From positions 1,182,881 to 1,246,880 of the forward strand of contig NZ_KI530712.1 of the NCBI RefSeq assembly GCF_000488215.1: DNA of 64,000 nt, read 5' to 3'. Below are positions 51,415-58,405 of the stretch, in pieces; within the stretch, counting starts at the first letter, position 1; every line of letters starts with the position of its first letter. Both the position numbers and the translations under genes were made by a program. Under the pieces are notes generated by a model. The model did not search any database. It was given only the letters and a program-made list of their open reading frames with translations, and had not been told where the DNA came from. Source of the stretch: Acinetobacter nectaris CIP 110549. Lineage in GTDB: Bacteria; Pseudomonadota; Gammaproteobacteria; Pseudomonadales; Moraxellaceae.

Positions 51415-53055
51415 ATGCATCCATTTTTTAAATCTTCCAAAATTCTTTTGTGGTTTTTATCAGTTTGGCTTTTCATCATGTCTACTATCCGCCCAATGTC
51501 TGTTCCAGATGAAGGGCGATATGCTGATATCAGTCGTCGTATGATGGAAACAGGAGATTGGCTAATTCCCCGTCTCAATGATTTACCATTTATGCATAAG
51601 CCACCTCTGCTCCACTGGCTAACAGCATGTTTAATGGAGCTATTTGGCCCACACCTTTGGGTCGCTCGCCTAGTACCCACACTATCTGGTATTGCACTCA
51701 TGTGTGGGTTATTCATTTTTACCAAGAAATATTTAAATGAACGTATTGCTCAAATTGTAGCAACTATTTGTGCAACCAATTTACTTGTATTTGGCAGTGC
51801 CCAATATGTCAACCATGATCTACTTGTGGCGACTTGGATTAGCTTAACTGTATTGTGTTTTGTAGATTTTATTCTTTCTCACAATAAAAGAATCTTATTT
51901 TTGGGTTATGTTTTTTGTGCCTTAGGTTTTTTAAGTAAAGGCCTCATTGGTTTACTTATTCCCGGAATGATTATTTTACCTTGGATGCTTTACATCAAAG
52001 AATGGAAAAAAATTCCATCGGTTCTCCACCCACTCGGGCTACTTATTTTTGCATGTATCGCATTACCTTGGGTTATTAATGTTCAAATGCATGATGCAAA
52101 TTTTGTAAACTACTTTTTTATTGAACAACAATTTAGCCGATTTAACTCAGGTGAATTCAACAATAAACAGCCATGGTTTTTTTATGCACTTATCGTATTG
52201 GTTAGCTTTTTCCCTGTAATGCTCATAAATCGCTTTAGTTTCTCTAAAGCTGCGCTCAGTATTATTCCTAAACCAATACTCAGTTTACTAATCTGGTGGA
52301 GCTGTTCAGTTCTGGTCTTTTTCTCAATTCCACCTTCAAAACTCGCTGGCTATATTCTGCCAATTATGGCACCACTCATTATTTTAATAGCTTCATATAC
52401 AGCGTATAACCTAGAAAACTTGAAAAGAAACAAATTACAAGTTTATGCACTCCCTGTACTGTTATTTACTTGTTTTTGTGCTTTAGTTATTTTTTCTTTA
52501 ACTAAAAAGCATATTCCGTTTATTCAAACACAACAGACAGCGATATGGTTAACAACAGCCATTTTAGCAGGAGTATTAGTTTTACTTATTGCAAGTTACC
52601 GTAGACATAAGCTCAGCTTTTTACACTATAGTTTTGGCTGTTTACTCCTTTTATGTACTACCGTGACTTTTGCTGTAAATTTCTTAGATATGAAGTCCAA
52701 TCGTGATCAATTAAATTTTTCTCAATACATTCAAACTAACCAAAAAATTGTATTTTATCGGTTTTATTTTTACGATCTTCCATTTTTACTAGACCTAAAG
52801 TCTCCTACTTATGTTGTTAATGATTGGAAAGAGGTAAATACAGACAGTTCAGCATTAGAGTTAAAAGATGGATTATTATTTGATCCTGATAAAAAGCAAT
52901 ATTTATGGGATGAAAGCGCGTTCCAACAACAGCTTCTAAGCAACCAAAAACTCATGATCTTTGCTAAACCGGGTAGCCTTAAAATTCCTGCAAGTGTTAA
53001 AAACTGTCGTGTGCTATCATTTAGAAACTACGACATTTACTTAATTAATGAATAA
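51415..53055 (+). CDS. ArnT/PMT-like family 39 glycosyltransferase (lipid A modification-type)
   Basis: 546 residues, roughly 11-12 membrane helices and a C-terminal periplasmic portion. The first periplasmic loop has SVPDEGRYADISRRMMETGDWLIPRLNDLPFMHKPPLLHWLT (about 26-67, read in parts), the ArnT/FlmK signature in which the DE pair is catalytic. Further conserved parts are LSKGLIGLLIPGMIILPW and WSCSVLVFFSIPPSKLAGYILPIM (about 300-323). It uses a polyprenyl-phosphate sugar to decorate lipid A or another envelope acceptor. The acceptor is inferred, not shown. Last gene of the cassette, closed by a terminator. Confidence 0.88.
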   Translation: MHPFFKSSKILLWFLSVWLFIMSTIRPMSVPDEGRYADISRRMMETGDWLIPRLNDLPFMHKPPLLHWLTACLMELFGPHLWVARLVPTLSGIALMCGLFIFTKKYLNERIAQIVATICATNLLVFGSAQYVNHDLLVATWISLTVLCFVDFILSHNKRILFLGYVFCALGFLSKGLIGLLIPGMIILPWMLYIKEWKKIPSVLHPLGLLIFACIALPWVINVQMHDANFVNYFFIEQQFSRFNSGEFNNKQPWFFYALIVLVSFFPVMLINRFSFSKAALSIIPKPILSLLIWWSCSVLVFFSIPPSKLAGYILPIMAPLIILIASYTAYNLENLKRNKLQVYALPVLLFTCFCALVIFSLTKKHIPFIQTQQTAIWLTTAILAGVLVLLIASYRRHKLSFLHYSFGCLLLLCTTVTFAVNFLDMKSNRDQLNFSQYIQTNQKIVFYRFYFYDLPFLLDLKSPTYVVNDWKEVNTDSSALELKDGLLFDPDKKQYLWDESAFQQQLLSNQKLMIFAKPGSLKIPASVKNCRVLSFRNYDIYLINE

Positions 53056-53063
53056 ATAGACCT

Positions 53064-53088
53064 AAGGGAGTAAATCATTTACTCCCTT
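53064..53088 (+). terminator. Terminator closing the sugar-transfer cassette
   Basis: AAGGGAGTAAA (53064-53074) pairs with TTTACTCCCTT (53078-53088) over TCA, continuing into T7. It marks the 3' end of the four-gene unit. Confidence 0.92.
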
Positions 53089-53181
53089 TTTTTGATAAAA
53101 ATAAATCACATCATGCCCATTTCCATTTCATTTTAAAGTTTATATGATAACCATTAGACTATTATTGAAAGAAGGTTTCTC

Positions 53182-53700
53182 ATGCAACAAGCATTGTTTG
53201 GCGGTGGTTGCTTTTGGTGTATTGAAGCGGTTGTACTTGAGCTAAAAGGTGTCATAAAGGTAGAAAATGGCTATGCTGGTGGCACTACAACCAACCCTAC
53301 TTATGAAGCAGTATGTGGAGGAACAACCGAGCATGCTGAAGTTGTATATATTGAATATGATGAAAGCCAAATTACATACCAAGACCTACTCAATGTATTC
53401 TTTGGTATGCACGACCCAACCACACTCAACCGTCAAGGCAATGATATTGGTACACAATATCGTTCTGTCATTTTTTATTATGATCTTGAACAAAAACGCA
53501 TTGCTCAAAATATGATAGATGAGCTTAAAGCAGATGGTATTGATGTCGTTACACAGCTCGTAGCTACTCCTACTTTTTATAAAGCAGAAGAATATCATCA
53601 AAACTTTTACGCTAAGAATCCTGAACAAGGTTTTTGTAACTTCTCAATTCCGCCGAAATTGCTAAAGCTTCGTAAAAAGTTTCAAAATCTAATGAAATAA
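53182..53700 (+). CDS. msrA: Peptide methionine sulfoxide reductase A
   Basis: 172 residues. It reduces the S form of methionine sulfoxide in proteins. The N-terminal [12 protein letters not shown] (about 6-17) holds the catalytic Cys, with CFWC rather than the usual [31 protein letters not shown] (about 30-56), [10 protein letters not shown] (about 92-101) and KAEEYHQNF (about 134-142) are typical. No signal peptide, so cytoplasmic. AAGG precedes the ATG. It converges with exbD across a shared terminator. Confidence 0.95.
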   Translation: MQQALFGGGCFWCIEAVVLELKGVIKVENGYAGGTTTNPTYEAVCGGTTEHAEVVYIEYDESQITYQDLLNVFFGMHDPTTLNRQGNDIGTQYRSVIFYYDLEQKRIAQNMIDELKADGIDVVTQLVATPTFYKAEEYHQNFYAKNPEQGFCNFSIPPKLLKLRKKFQNLMK

Positions 53701-53727
53701 AAAAAGACTGGCATAGCCAGTCTTTTT
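53701..53727. terminator. Bidirectional terminator between msrA and exbD
   Basis: AAAAAGACTGGC (53701-53712) pairs with GCCAGTCTTTTT (53716-53727) over ATA, abutting the msrA stop and 3 bp from the exbD stop. Confidence 0.92.
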
Positions 53728-53729
53728 TC

Positions 53730-54134
53730 TTAATGCTCACTTACAAAGGAGATATCACTTAAACCTGCCTCACTTGCGCGAGACATTACCTGTGCAACTG
53801 TATCATAGCGAGACTCTTTATCTGCACGAAGTTGGACAGTTGGTTTTTGTTCAGCAGTACCCGCTTCTTGAAAACGTTTTGCTAACTCATCCAAAGAAAT
53901 CATTTGGTCATTCCAAGCAACTTCTCCTTTGGCATCAATACTGACAGTAATTGCTTTTGGCGGCGGAGTTGTTATTTCCGCTGTCGTTTTGGGTAAAGTC
54001 AGCGGAATTGATGGATTTGCGACAGTCGCTGTAACTAAGAAAATGATCATCAATACCAGCATAATATCGATAAGTGGAATGAGGTTCATCTCATTCATAC
54101 CAGAATCTTGATCTTCACCCAATTGAAAAGCCAT
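53730..54134 (-). CDS. exbD: ExbD, TonB-system motor subunit
   Basis: 134 residues: a single N-terminal helix (about 17-39) carrying the proton-pathway Asp in NLIPLIDIMLVLMIIFL, followed by a periplasmic domain with IPLTLPKTTAE, ITVSIDAKGEVAWND and VQLRADKESRYDTVAQVMSRASEAGL. With ExbB it harvests proton-motive force for TonB. The exbB stop and exbD start overlap by one base, so they are coupled. Confidence 0.93.
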   Translation of the reverse strand: MAFQLGEDQDSGMNEMNLIPLIDIMLVLMIIFLVTATVANPSIPLTLPKTTAEITTPPPKAITVSIDAKGEVAWNDQMISLDELAKRFQEAGTAEQKPTVQLRADKESRYDTVAQVMSRASEAGLSDISFVSEH

Positions 54135-54733
54135 TATGCCTGACCTCCAGTTTGTTTTGATGATATTTGATTTTCTGACAACAACATCGTATCAATAAGT
54201 AAATGATGTGCTTTATCTTGTAAACCATGTGATAGCGAACGATTTGCACGTAAGCAGATGTTATAAGCAAGTACCGCAGGAATTGCAACTGCAAGCCCTA
54301 AACCAGTCATAATGAGTGACTCACCCACAGGGGTTGCAACCTGTGCAAGTCCAGCTTGTCCACTGCTACCGACAGCAACAAGTGCATGAAAAATACCCCA
54401 AACAGTACCAAATAGACCAACAAACGGCGCAAGAGATGCGATTGTGCCTAGTACAGGTACACCTTTTTCAGCAGCAGATTTTTGCTCTGAAATTTCACGC
54501 AATAATGCTTGCTCAGCAACGGCTTTACGCTGATCTAAATCTAAATGCAAAAACTTTGTTTTAAAGGATGCAAGTGACTGCTCTAATTTTGTAAGCGCAT
54601 GCTGTTTTAATTGACGTGTACCTAATAAACGTACAATAAACAATGTCCATGTAATAATAGACATCGTGAGTAGAATAAAGTAAAGCGTTTTACTTACTGC
54701 ATCTGCACTTTGCCAGTAAACTGAAAAGTTCAT
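54134..54733 (-). CDS. exbB: ExbB, TonB-system motor subunit (MotA/TolQ/ExbB family)
   Basis: 199 residues, three membrane helices. The core has LGTIASLAPFVGLFGTVWGIFHALVAVGSSGQAGLAQVATPVGESLIMTGLGLAVAIPAVLAYN (about 105-168, read in parts), the ExbB/TolQ hallmark. Its position between tonB and exbD assigns it to the Ton rather than the Tol system. Start ATG 54733; 39 bp after the tonB stop. Confidence 0.93.
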   Translation of the reverse strand: MNFSVYWQSADAVSKTLYFILLTMSIITWTLFIVRLLGTRQLKQHALTKLEQSLASFKTKFLHLDLDQRKAVAEQALLREISEQKSAAEKGVPVLGTIASLAPFVGLFGTVWGIFHALVAVGSSGQAGLAQVATPVGESLIMTGLGLAVAIPAVLAYNICLRANRSLSHGLQDKAHHLLIDTMLLSENQISSKQTGGQA

Positions 54734-54772
54734 TCTTGGATTTCCTAATTTTAAGTTAGCCGTAATTTTGAA

Positions 54773-55549
54773 TTAAGTTAAATCAAATGGTTGTTGCGCT
54801 TTAATTGGGTAAGCAACGCCATTTTCCATATATGGTTTAAATTTCGCACCACGTACCGCACGTAAGATTTTTTCATCTAACGCAGGTACACCACTACTTT
54901 TCACCACACTTACACTGACAATTTTCCCTTTCTCATCCGCCTCAATTAAAACAACAATTGAACGAGGTTCACCTTTTAAATCGCTTGGCTCATAAGAAGG
55001 CTTAGGTGAGCGGCTCCACTGCACGCCACTGCCACCAATCGTCACATCTTTTGCTGTCTTCTCTGTAGGTTCAGCAGATACAGGTGGTGCTGGAGGTGTA
55101 GGCGCAGGTTTCGGTGCTGGTTCAGGTGTAGGCTCAGGTTGTGGTTTTGTTTCTACATGCGTCACAACAGGTGGAACAGGTACAGGCTGTGGTTTTTCAA
55201 CTTGCTGCACAACTTTCTTCGGCTCTTCAGCCTTTTTCACATGCTGAATCTTTTCCACTTTTTTTGGTGGTGGTGGCAAATCTTTAACAATCTTTACCTC
55301 TTTCACTTCTTTCTTTGGCTTTGGTTTTTCCTTAGGCTCAGGTGGAAGAGGTTTAGGTGGTTGTTGAATCTTAACAAAGTGAACTTGCATTGGCTCTTTA
55401 TGAATTGGCTTAAGCTCAGGTTTTTTCATCTGACCTAAAGCCAATAAAACACCAATGTGCCCTATAACTACTGCCGTAACAGCAATAATCACTTTTTTCT
55501 TCATATTATCAGGAGGAGGGTTCGCATTTAGTACGGAAGAATGACTCAT
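54773..55549 (-). CDS. tonB: TonB energy-transducing protein
   Basis: 258 residues: an N-terminal membrane anchor (about 18-37), a long Pro/Lys/Glu-rich spacer (about 45-160, PKPLPPEPKEKPKPKKEVKEV and repeated PxP) that spans the periplasm, and a C-terminal TonB domain (about 175-258) with YEPSDLKGEPRSIVVLIEADEKGKI and the SSGVPALDEKILRAVRGAKFKP motif. It delivers energy to outer-membrane receptors such as those at 27734 and 30906. First gene of tonB-exbB-exbD; a Fur-like site lies about 93 bp upstream. Confidence 0.94.
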   Translation of the reverse strand: MSHSSVLNANPPPDNMKKKVIIAVTAVVIGHIGVLLALGQMKKPELKPIHKEPMQVHFVKIQQPPKPLPPEPKEKPKPKKEVKEVKIVKDLPPPPKKVEKIQHVKKAEEPKKVVQQVEKPQPVPVPPVVTHVETKPQPEPTPEPAPKPAPTPPAPPVSAEPTEKTAKDVTIGGSGVQWSRSPKPSYEPSDLKGEPRSIVVLIEADEKGKIVSVSVVKSSGVPALDEKILRAVRGAKFKPYMENGVAYPIKAQQPFDLT

Positions 55550-55641
55550 AGCACAATGATGACCTTAGGCATACAACATGATTTATCATAGATATAACAA
55601 TATTGTATGATTCAAATTAGAGAGTAGTTCCCATTATAATA

Positions 55642-55660
55642 AATGAGAATAGTTTTTATT
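55642..55660 (-). promoter_or_regulatory. Putative Fur box upstream of tonB-exbB-exbD
   Basis: AATGAGAAT-A-GTTTTTATT: the left half is a perfect AATGAGAAT half-site and the right half matches the palindromic ATTCTCATT at six of nine positions. Placed about 93 bp upstream of the tonB start, fitting iron control of the Ton motor. Confidence 0.6.
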
Positions 55661-55803
55661 TGCAACCTCTTTTAAAAAATCTGTATTTTCCAAAAAGTTA
55701 CGCCAACTTATAAAATATATCTAAATGTATAGTTATAACATAACAAAAAAGATTATATATTCATATAATTATTGTAAATAGTTTTCAATTACTATTTTTT
55801 ATA

Positions 55804-55831
55804 AAGCATATCCTAAGTCAAGGATATGCTT
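55804..55831 (-). terminator. Terminator downstream of the dicarboxylate symporter
   Basis: AAGCATATCCT (55804-55814) pairs with AGGATATGCTT (55821-55831), 6-base loop, about 43 bp past the symporter stop on the minus strand, with TATAAAAAAT after it. Confidence 0.7.
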
Positions 55832-55873
55832 ATTTCAAATGCTTATTTTTTATCTTAAAGTAAATGAGATTAT

Positions 55874-57172
55874 CTACTTAAGATCAGTCTCAGTTTGTAG
55901 TTTTTGCTCAGGCTCTCGTGTAAAACGATCTACAACAACACTAATCATCATATCCCCTTGCACATTCACAACTGTACGCACGGTATCTAAGATACGATCA
56001 ATGGGCAGTAAAATTGCAATCGCTTCGGCAGGCAGTCCAACAGATTGCAGTACCATAATCATTGTTACCATACCTGCGCTTGGGATTCCCGGTGCACCTA
56101 ATGATGAAATCATTGCTGTTAAACAAACAATGATCTGCTGCCCTAGACTTAAATCGAGTCCAATCAAGTTGGCAATAAACAATGCTGCTGCTGCCTCATA
56201 CAGTGCAGTACCATCCATATTTAAATGCGAACCTAAAGGAATAACAAATCCTGAGATCTGAGGTCTTACGCCTAAATTCTCCTGCACACACTTCATACTT
56301 AGTGGCATTGTTGCAGAGCTTGAACTTGTTGCAAATGCAGTAATGAGTGCCAATCTTGTCCCTTTGAAAAATTTCAACGGCGACATTTTTCCAAAAATCC
56401 ACAACAACGTTGGAAGTATCACAAGACCGTGAAAAATCGTTGTTCCTGTTACTATGGTTGCAAACTCGGCTAAGCGACTTAAAACCGAAAGGTCTTCTTT
56501 TGCAATCAGTTTAGCCATTAAAGCAAAAATACCAAAAGGCGCGATTTTCATCACCCATGAAACAAGCATCATCACAAGATGAAAGAACTCTTCATTCACA
56601 GCTCTAATCTGTTGAAAACGTTTTCCACCATATACCAGTGCAAGCCCAATCAGCATTGCAAATACAACAACAGATAATACATTCCCATCACTAAATGCTT
56701 GGAATGGATTGATCAAGGTATGTTGAATAAAGTTTGTAATAAAGGAAGAAGCATCTAAATTTGGTGCTGTAGAATGATACTGCTGCATTGAGTTTTTGAA
56801 TAAAGAGATATCTACCCCTTTTCCAACTTCAAAAATATGCGCACAGCCAAGCCCCAATAACAATGATAAGCTGACTGTTGTAAAGCTACACAATAGCGTC
56901 ACTTTCCAGACTTTACCAAGCTGTTGGCCTGATTCTAAACTCGCAACGCCCACGACAATAGACGTGAATATCAGTGGGACAAGTAGCATTTTTAAGAAAC
57001 CAATAAAAATACTACTAATAATGCTTAAGCCATAAATACTTGTCGTAAAAATACTTGTATCGGGATACAGTCGCAACACGAAACCAAGAGCAACCCCCAG
57101 TATTGCGGCAATAAAAATTTGAGTATTTAAGCTCATCTTTATCCATTTTGTCTTTTTCTTATCGGCCATCAT
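55874..57172 (-). CDS. Dicarboxylate/amino acid:cation symporter (GltP/DctA family)
   Basis: 432 residues, eight helices plus two re-entrant hairpins of the DAACS fold. Signatures: LKMLLVPLIFTSIVVGVASLESG (about 60-82), TAFATSSSSATMPLS (hairpin 1, serine-rich, about 275-289), PLGSHLNMDGTALYEAAAALFIANL (about 313-337, with NMDGT) and SLGAPGIPSAGMVTMIMVLQSVGLP (about 356-380). It imports glutamate/aspartate or C4-dicarboxylates with protons or Na. Specificity not assigned. Start ATG at 57172 or the adjacent ATG. Single gene. Confidence 0.9.
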   Translation of the reverse strand: MMADKKKTKWIKMSLNTQIFIAAILGVALGFVLRLYPDTSIFTTSIYGLSIISSIFIGFLKMLLVPLIFTSIVVGVASLESGQQLGKVWKVTLLCSFTTVSLSLLLGLGCAHIFEVGKGVDISLFKNSMQQYHSTAPNLDASSFITNFIQHTLINPFQAFSDGNVLSVVVFAMLIGLALVYGGKRFQQIRAVNEEFFHLVMMLVSWVMKIAPFGIFALMAKLIAKEDLSVLSRLAEFATIVTGTTIFHGLVILPTLLWIFGKMSPLKFFKGTRLALITAFATSSSSATMPLSMKCVQENLGVRPQISGFVIPLGSHLNMDGTALYEAAAALFIANLIGLDLSLGQQIIVCLTAMISSLGAPGIPSAGMVTMIMVLQSVGLPAEAIAILLPIDRILDTVRTVVNVQGDMMISVVVDRFTREPEQKLQTETDLK

Positions 57173-57218
57173 ACGACATGCTCAACATTTTCTATTTCTT
57201 TTTTTTACATAAGTATAT

Positions 57219-57242
57219 AAAAGCCACGTAAAAGTGGCTTTT
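57219..57242 (-). terminator. Terminator downstream of tesB
   Basis: AAAAGCCAC (57219-57227) pairs with GTGGCTTTT (57234-57242) around a 6-base loop, 9 bp past the tesB stop. Confidence 0.8.
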
Positions 57243-57250
57243 ACGCATTA

Positions 57251-58126
57251 TTAGATCTCATTATCTCGTAAACGCATTAAACCTTCTTGCACTGTGCTAC
57301 ATACCAGTTGACCATCTTGCCACATGTAGCCATAGTTTAGCCCTCTCGAGTTTGAAGTCACTGTGGCTTCCATATCATAAAGTGTCCATTCATCTGCACG
57401 TACAGGCTTATGAAAGTATAAACTATGATCAATACTTGCACACTGTAAATGTGGTGATAAATAACTTAAACCATGTGGACGTAATGCGGTCGTCATTAAA
57501 GTAAAGTCAGAATAAAAAGCAATAACAGCTTGGTGCAAAGCAACATTATCTTGCTCACCCATTAGCTTCCCATGTGTTTTTACATAGTGTGCGTAAAATG
57601 GTGGTTCAGGCTGAGGGTTGAAAAAGTTTCTCACATCATGAATTGGTTTTAACTCAATATGACGTTCTCTCATAAAGCTTTCTTGTAAACTTTTTGGAAT
57701 AAAGCGTACCAAGCTCTCTTTAAGCTGTTGCTCACTTTGTAAATCGTTTGGTGCAGGATAATTCGGTGCTTCTTTTTGAAAATCCAAACCTTGCTCAGGT
57801 GCAGCAAAAGAAATCATTGCCGTAAAAATCATTCGACCATTTTGGATTGCACGTACTTGTCGGCTTACAAAACTTTTACCATCTCTTAGTCGATCAACTT
57901 CATAAATAATTGGCGCATTAACATCACCGCCAAATAAAAAATAAGCATGTAATGAATGAGCAGGTCGATCTGTGGTATACGATGCTGCACGTAGCGCTTG
58001 CCCAAGTATTTGACCACCAAATACGCGCTTACCTACAATATTACGGCTCTGCCCACGATAAATATTTTCATCTAATTTTTCTAAAGTGAGTAATTCAACG
58101 AGCTCTTGAGTCAGTTTTGTCATCAT
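57251..58126 (-). CDS. tesB: Acyl-CoA thioesterase II
   Basis: 291 residues with a double hotdog fold. It hydrolyses medium- and long-chain acyl-CoA. Motifs: YRGQSRNIVGKRVFGGQILGQALRAA (about 19-44, read in parts), HSLHAYFLFGGDVNAPIIYEVDRLRDGKSFVSRQVRA (about 57-93), FFNPQPEPP, and in the second half CASIDHSLYFHKPVRADEWTLYDMEA and SRGLNYGYMWQDGQLVCSTVQEGLMR with the catalytic Asp/Thr/Gln set expected for TesB. Cytoplasmic. Divergent from plsB, which also handles acyl-CoA. Confidence 0.94.
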   Translation of the reverse strand: MMTKLTQELVELLTLEKLDENIYRGQSRNIVGKRVFGGQILGQALRAASYTTDRPAHSLHAYFLFGGDVNAPIIYEVDRLRDGKSFVSRQVRAIQNGRMIFTAMISFAAPEQGLDFQKEAPNYPAPNDLQSEQQLKESLVRFIPKSLQESFMRERHIELKPIHDVRNFFNPQPEPPFYAHYVKTHGKLMGEQDNVALHQAVIAFYSDFTLMTTALRPHGLSYLSPHLQCASIDHSLYFHKPVRADEWTLYDMEATVTSNSRGLNYGYMWQDGQLVCSTVQEGLMRLRDNEI

Positions 58127-58405
58127 TAACCTTAATTTTATATAGAATCTTTTAAAGACAATATGGCATTGCTATGATCATTTTTCATTATTTTGCCATA
58201 GATTACTCCTAATTATTGAGCTAATTCACCAAACCAAATGGCAAAAATCATCGTTTCACTGAATAAAAACTGCTTTTTTCAACTTTAGTTGTCCTAAAAT
58301 GCCAATTTTTGGTTAAAATTGCTCATCCAAATTTTCTATACGATAAAATTCGTCACTTTCTAATATTGTTATCTTTTATAAAGTGGCGTTTAACTAGGAG
58401 TCTTT

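Larger units (their letters stand above)
55550..55873. promoter_or_regulatory. tonB promoter region and symporter 3' end
   Basis: 324 bp without a gene. It contains the Fur-like site (55642-55660) for tonB on the minus strand and the terminator hairpin (55804-55831) of the upstream symporter. The remainder is AT-rich with no recognised gene. Confidence 0.55.

Noticed and set aside
54773-55549. Pro/Lys/Glu repeats in tonB and the plus-strand Trp/Phe-rich frames opposite it
   Set aside because: The low-complexity DNA encodes the normal TonB spacer; the opposite-strand frames are complements of CCA/AAG repeats, not genes or tandem-repeat elements.
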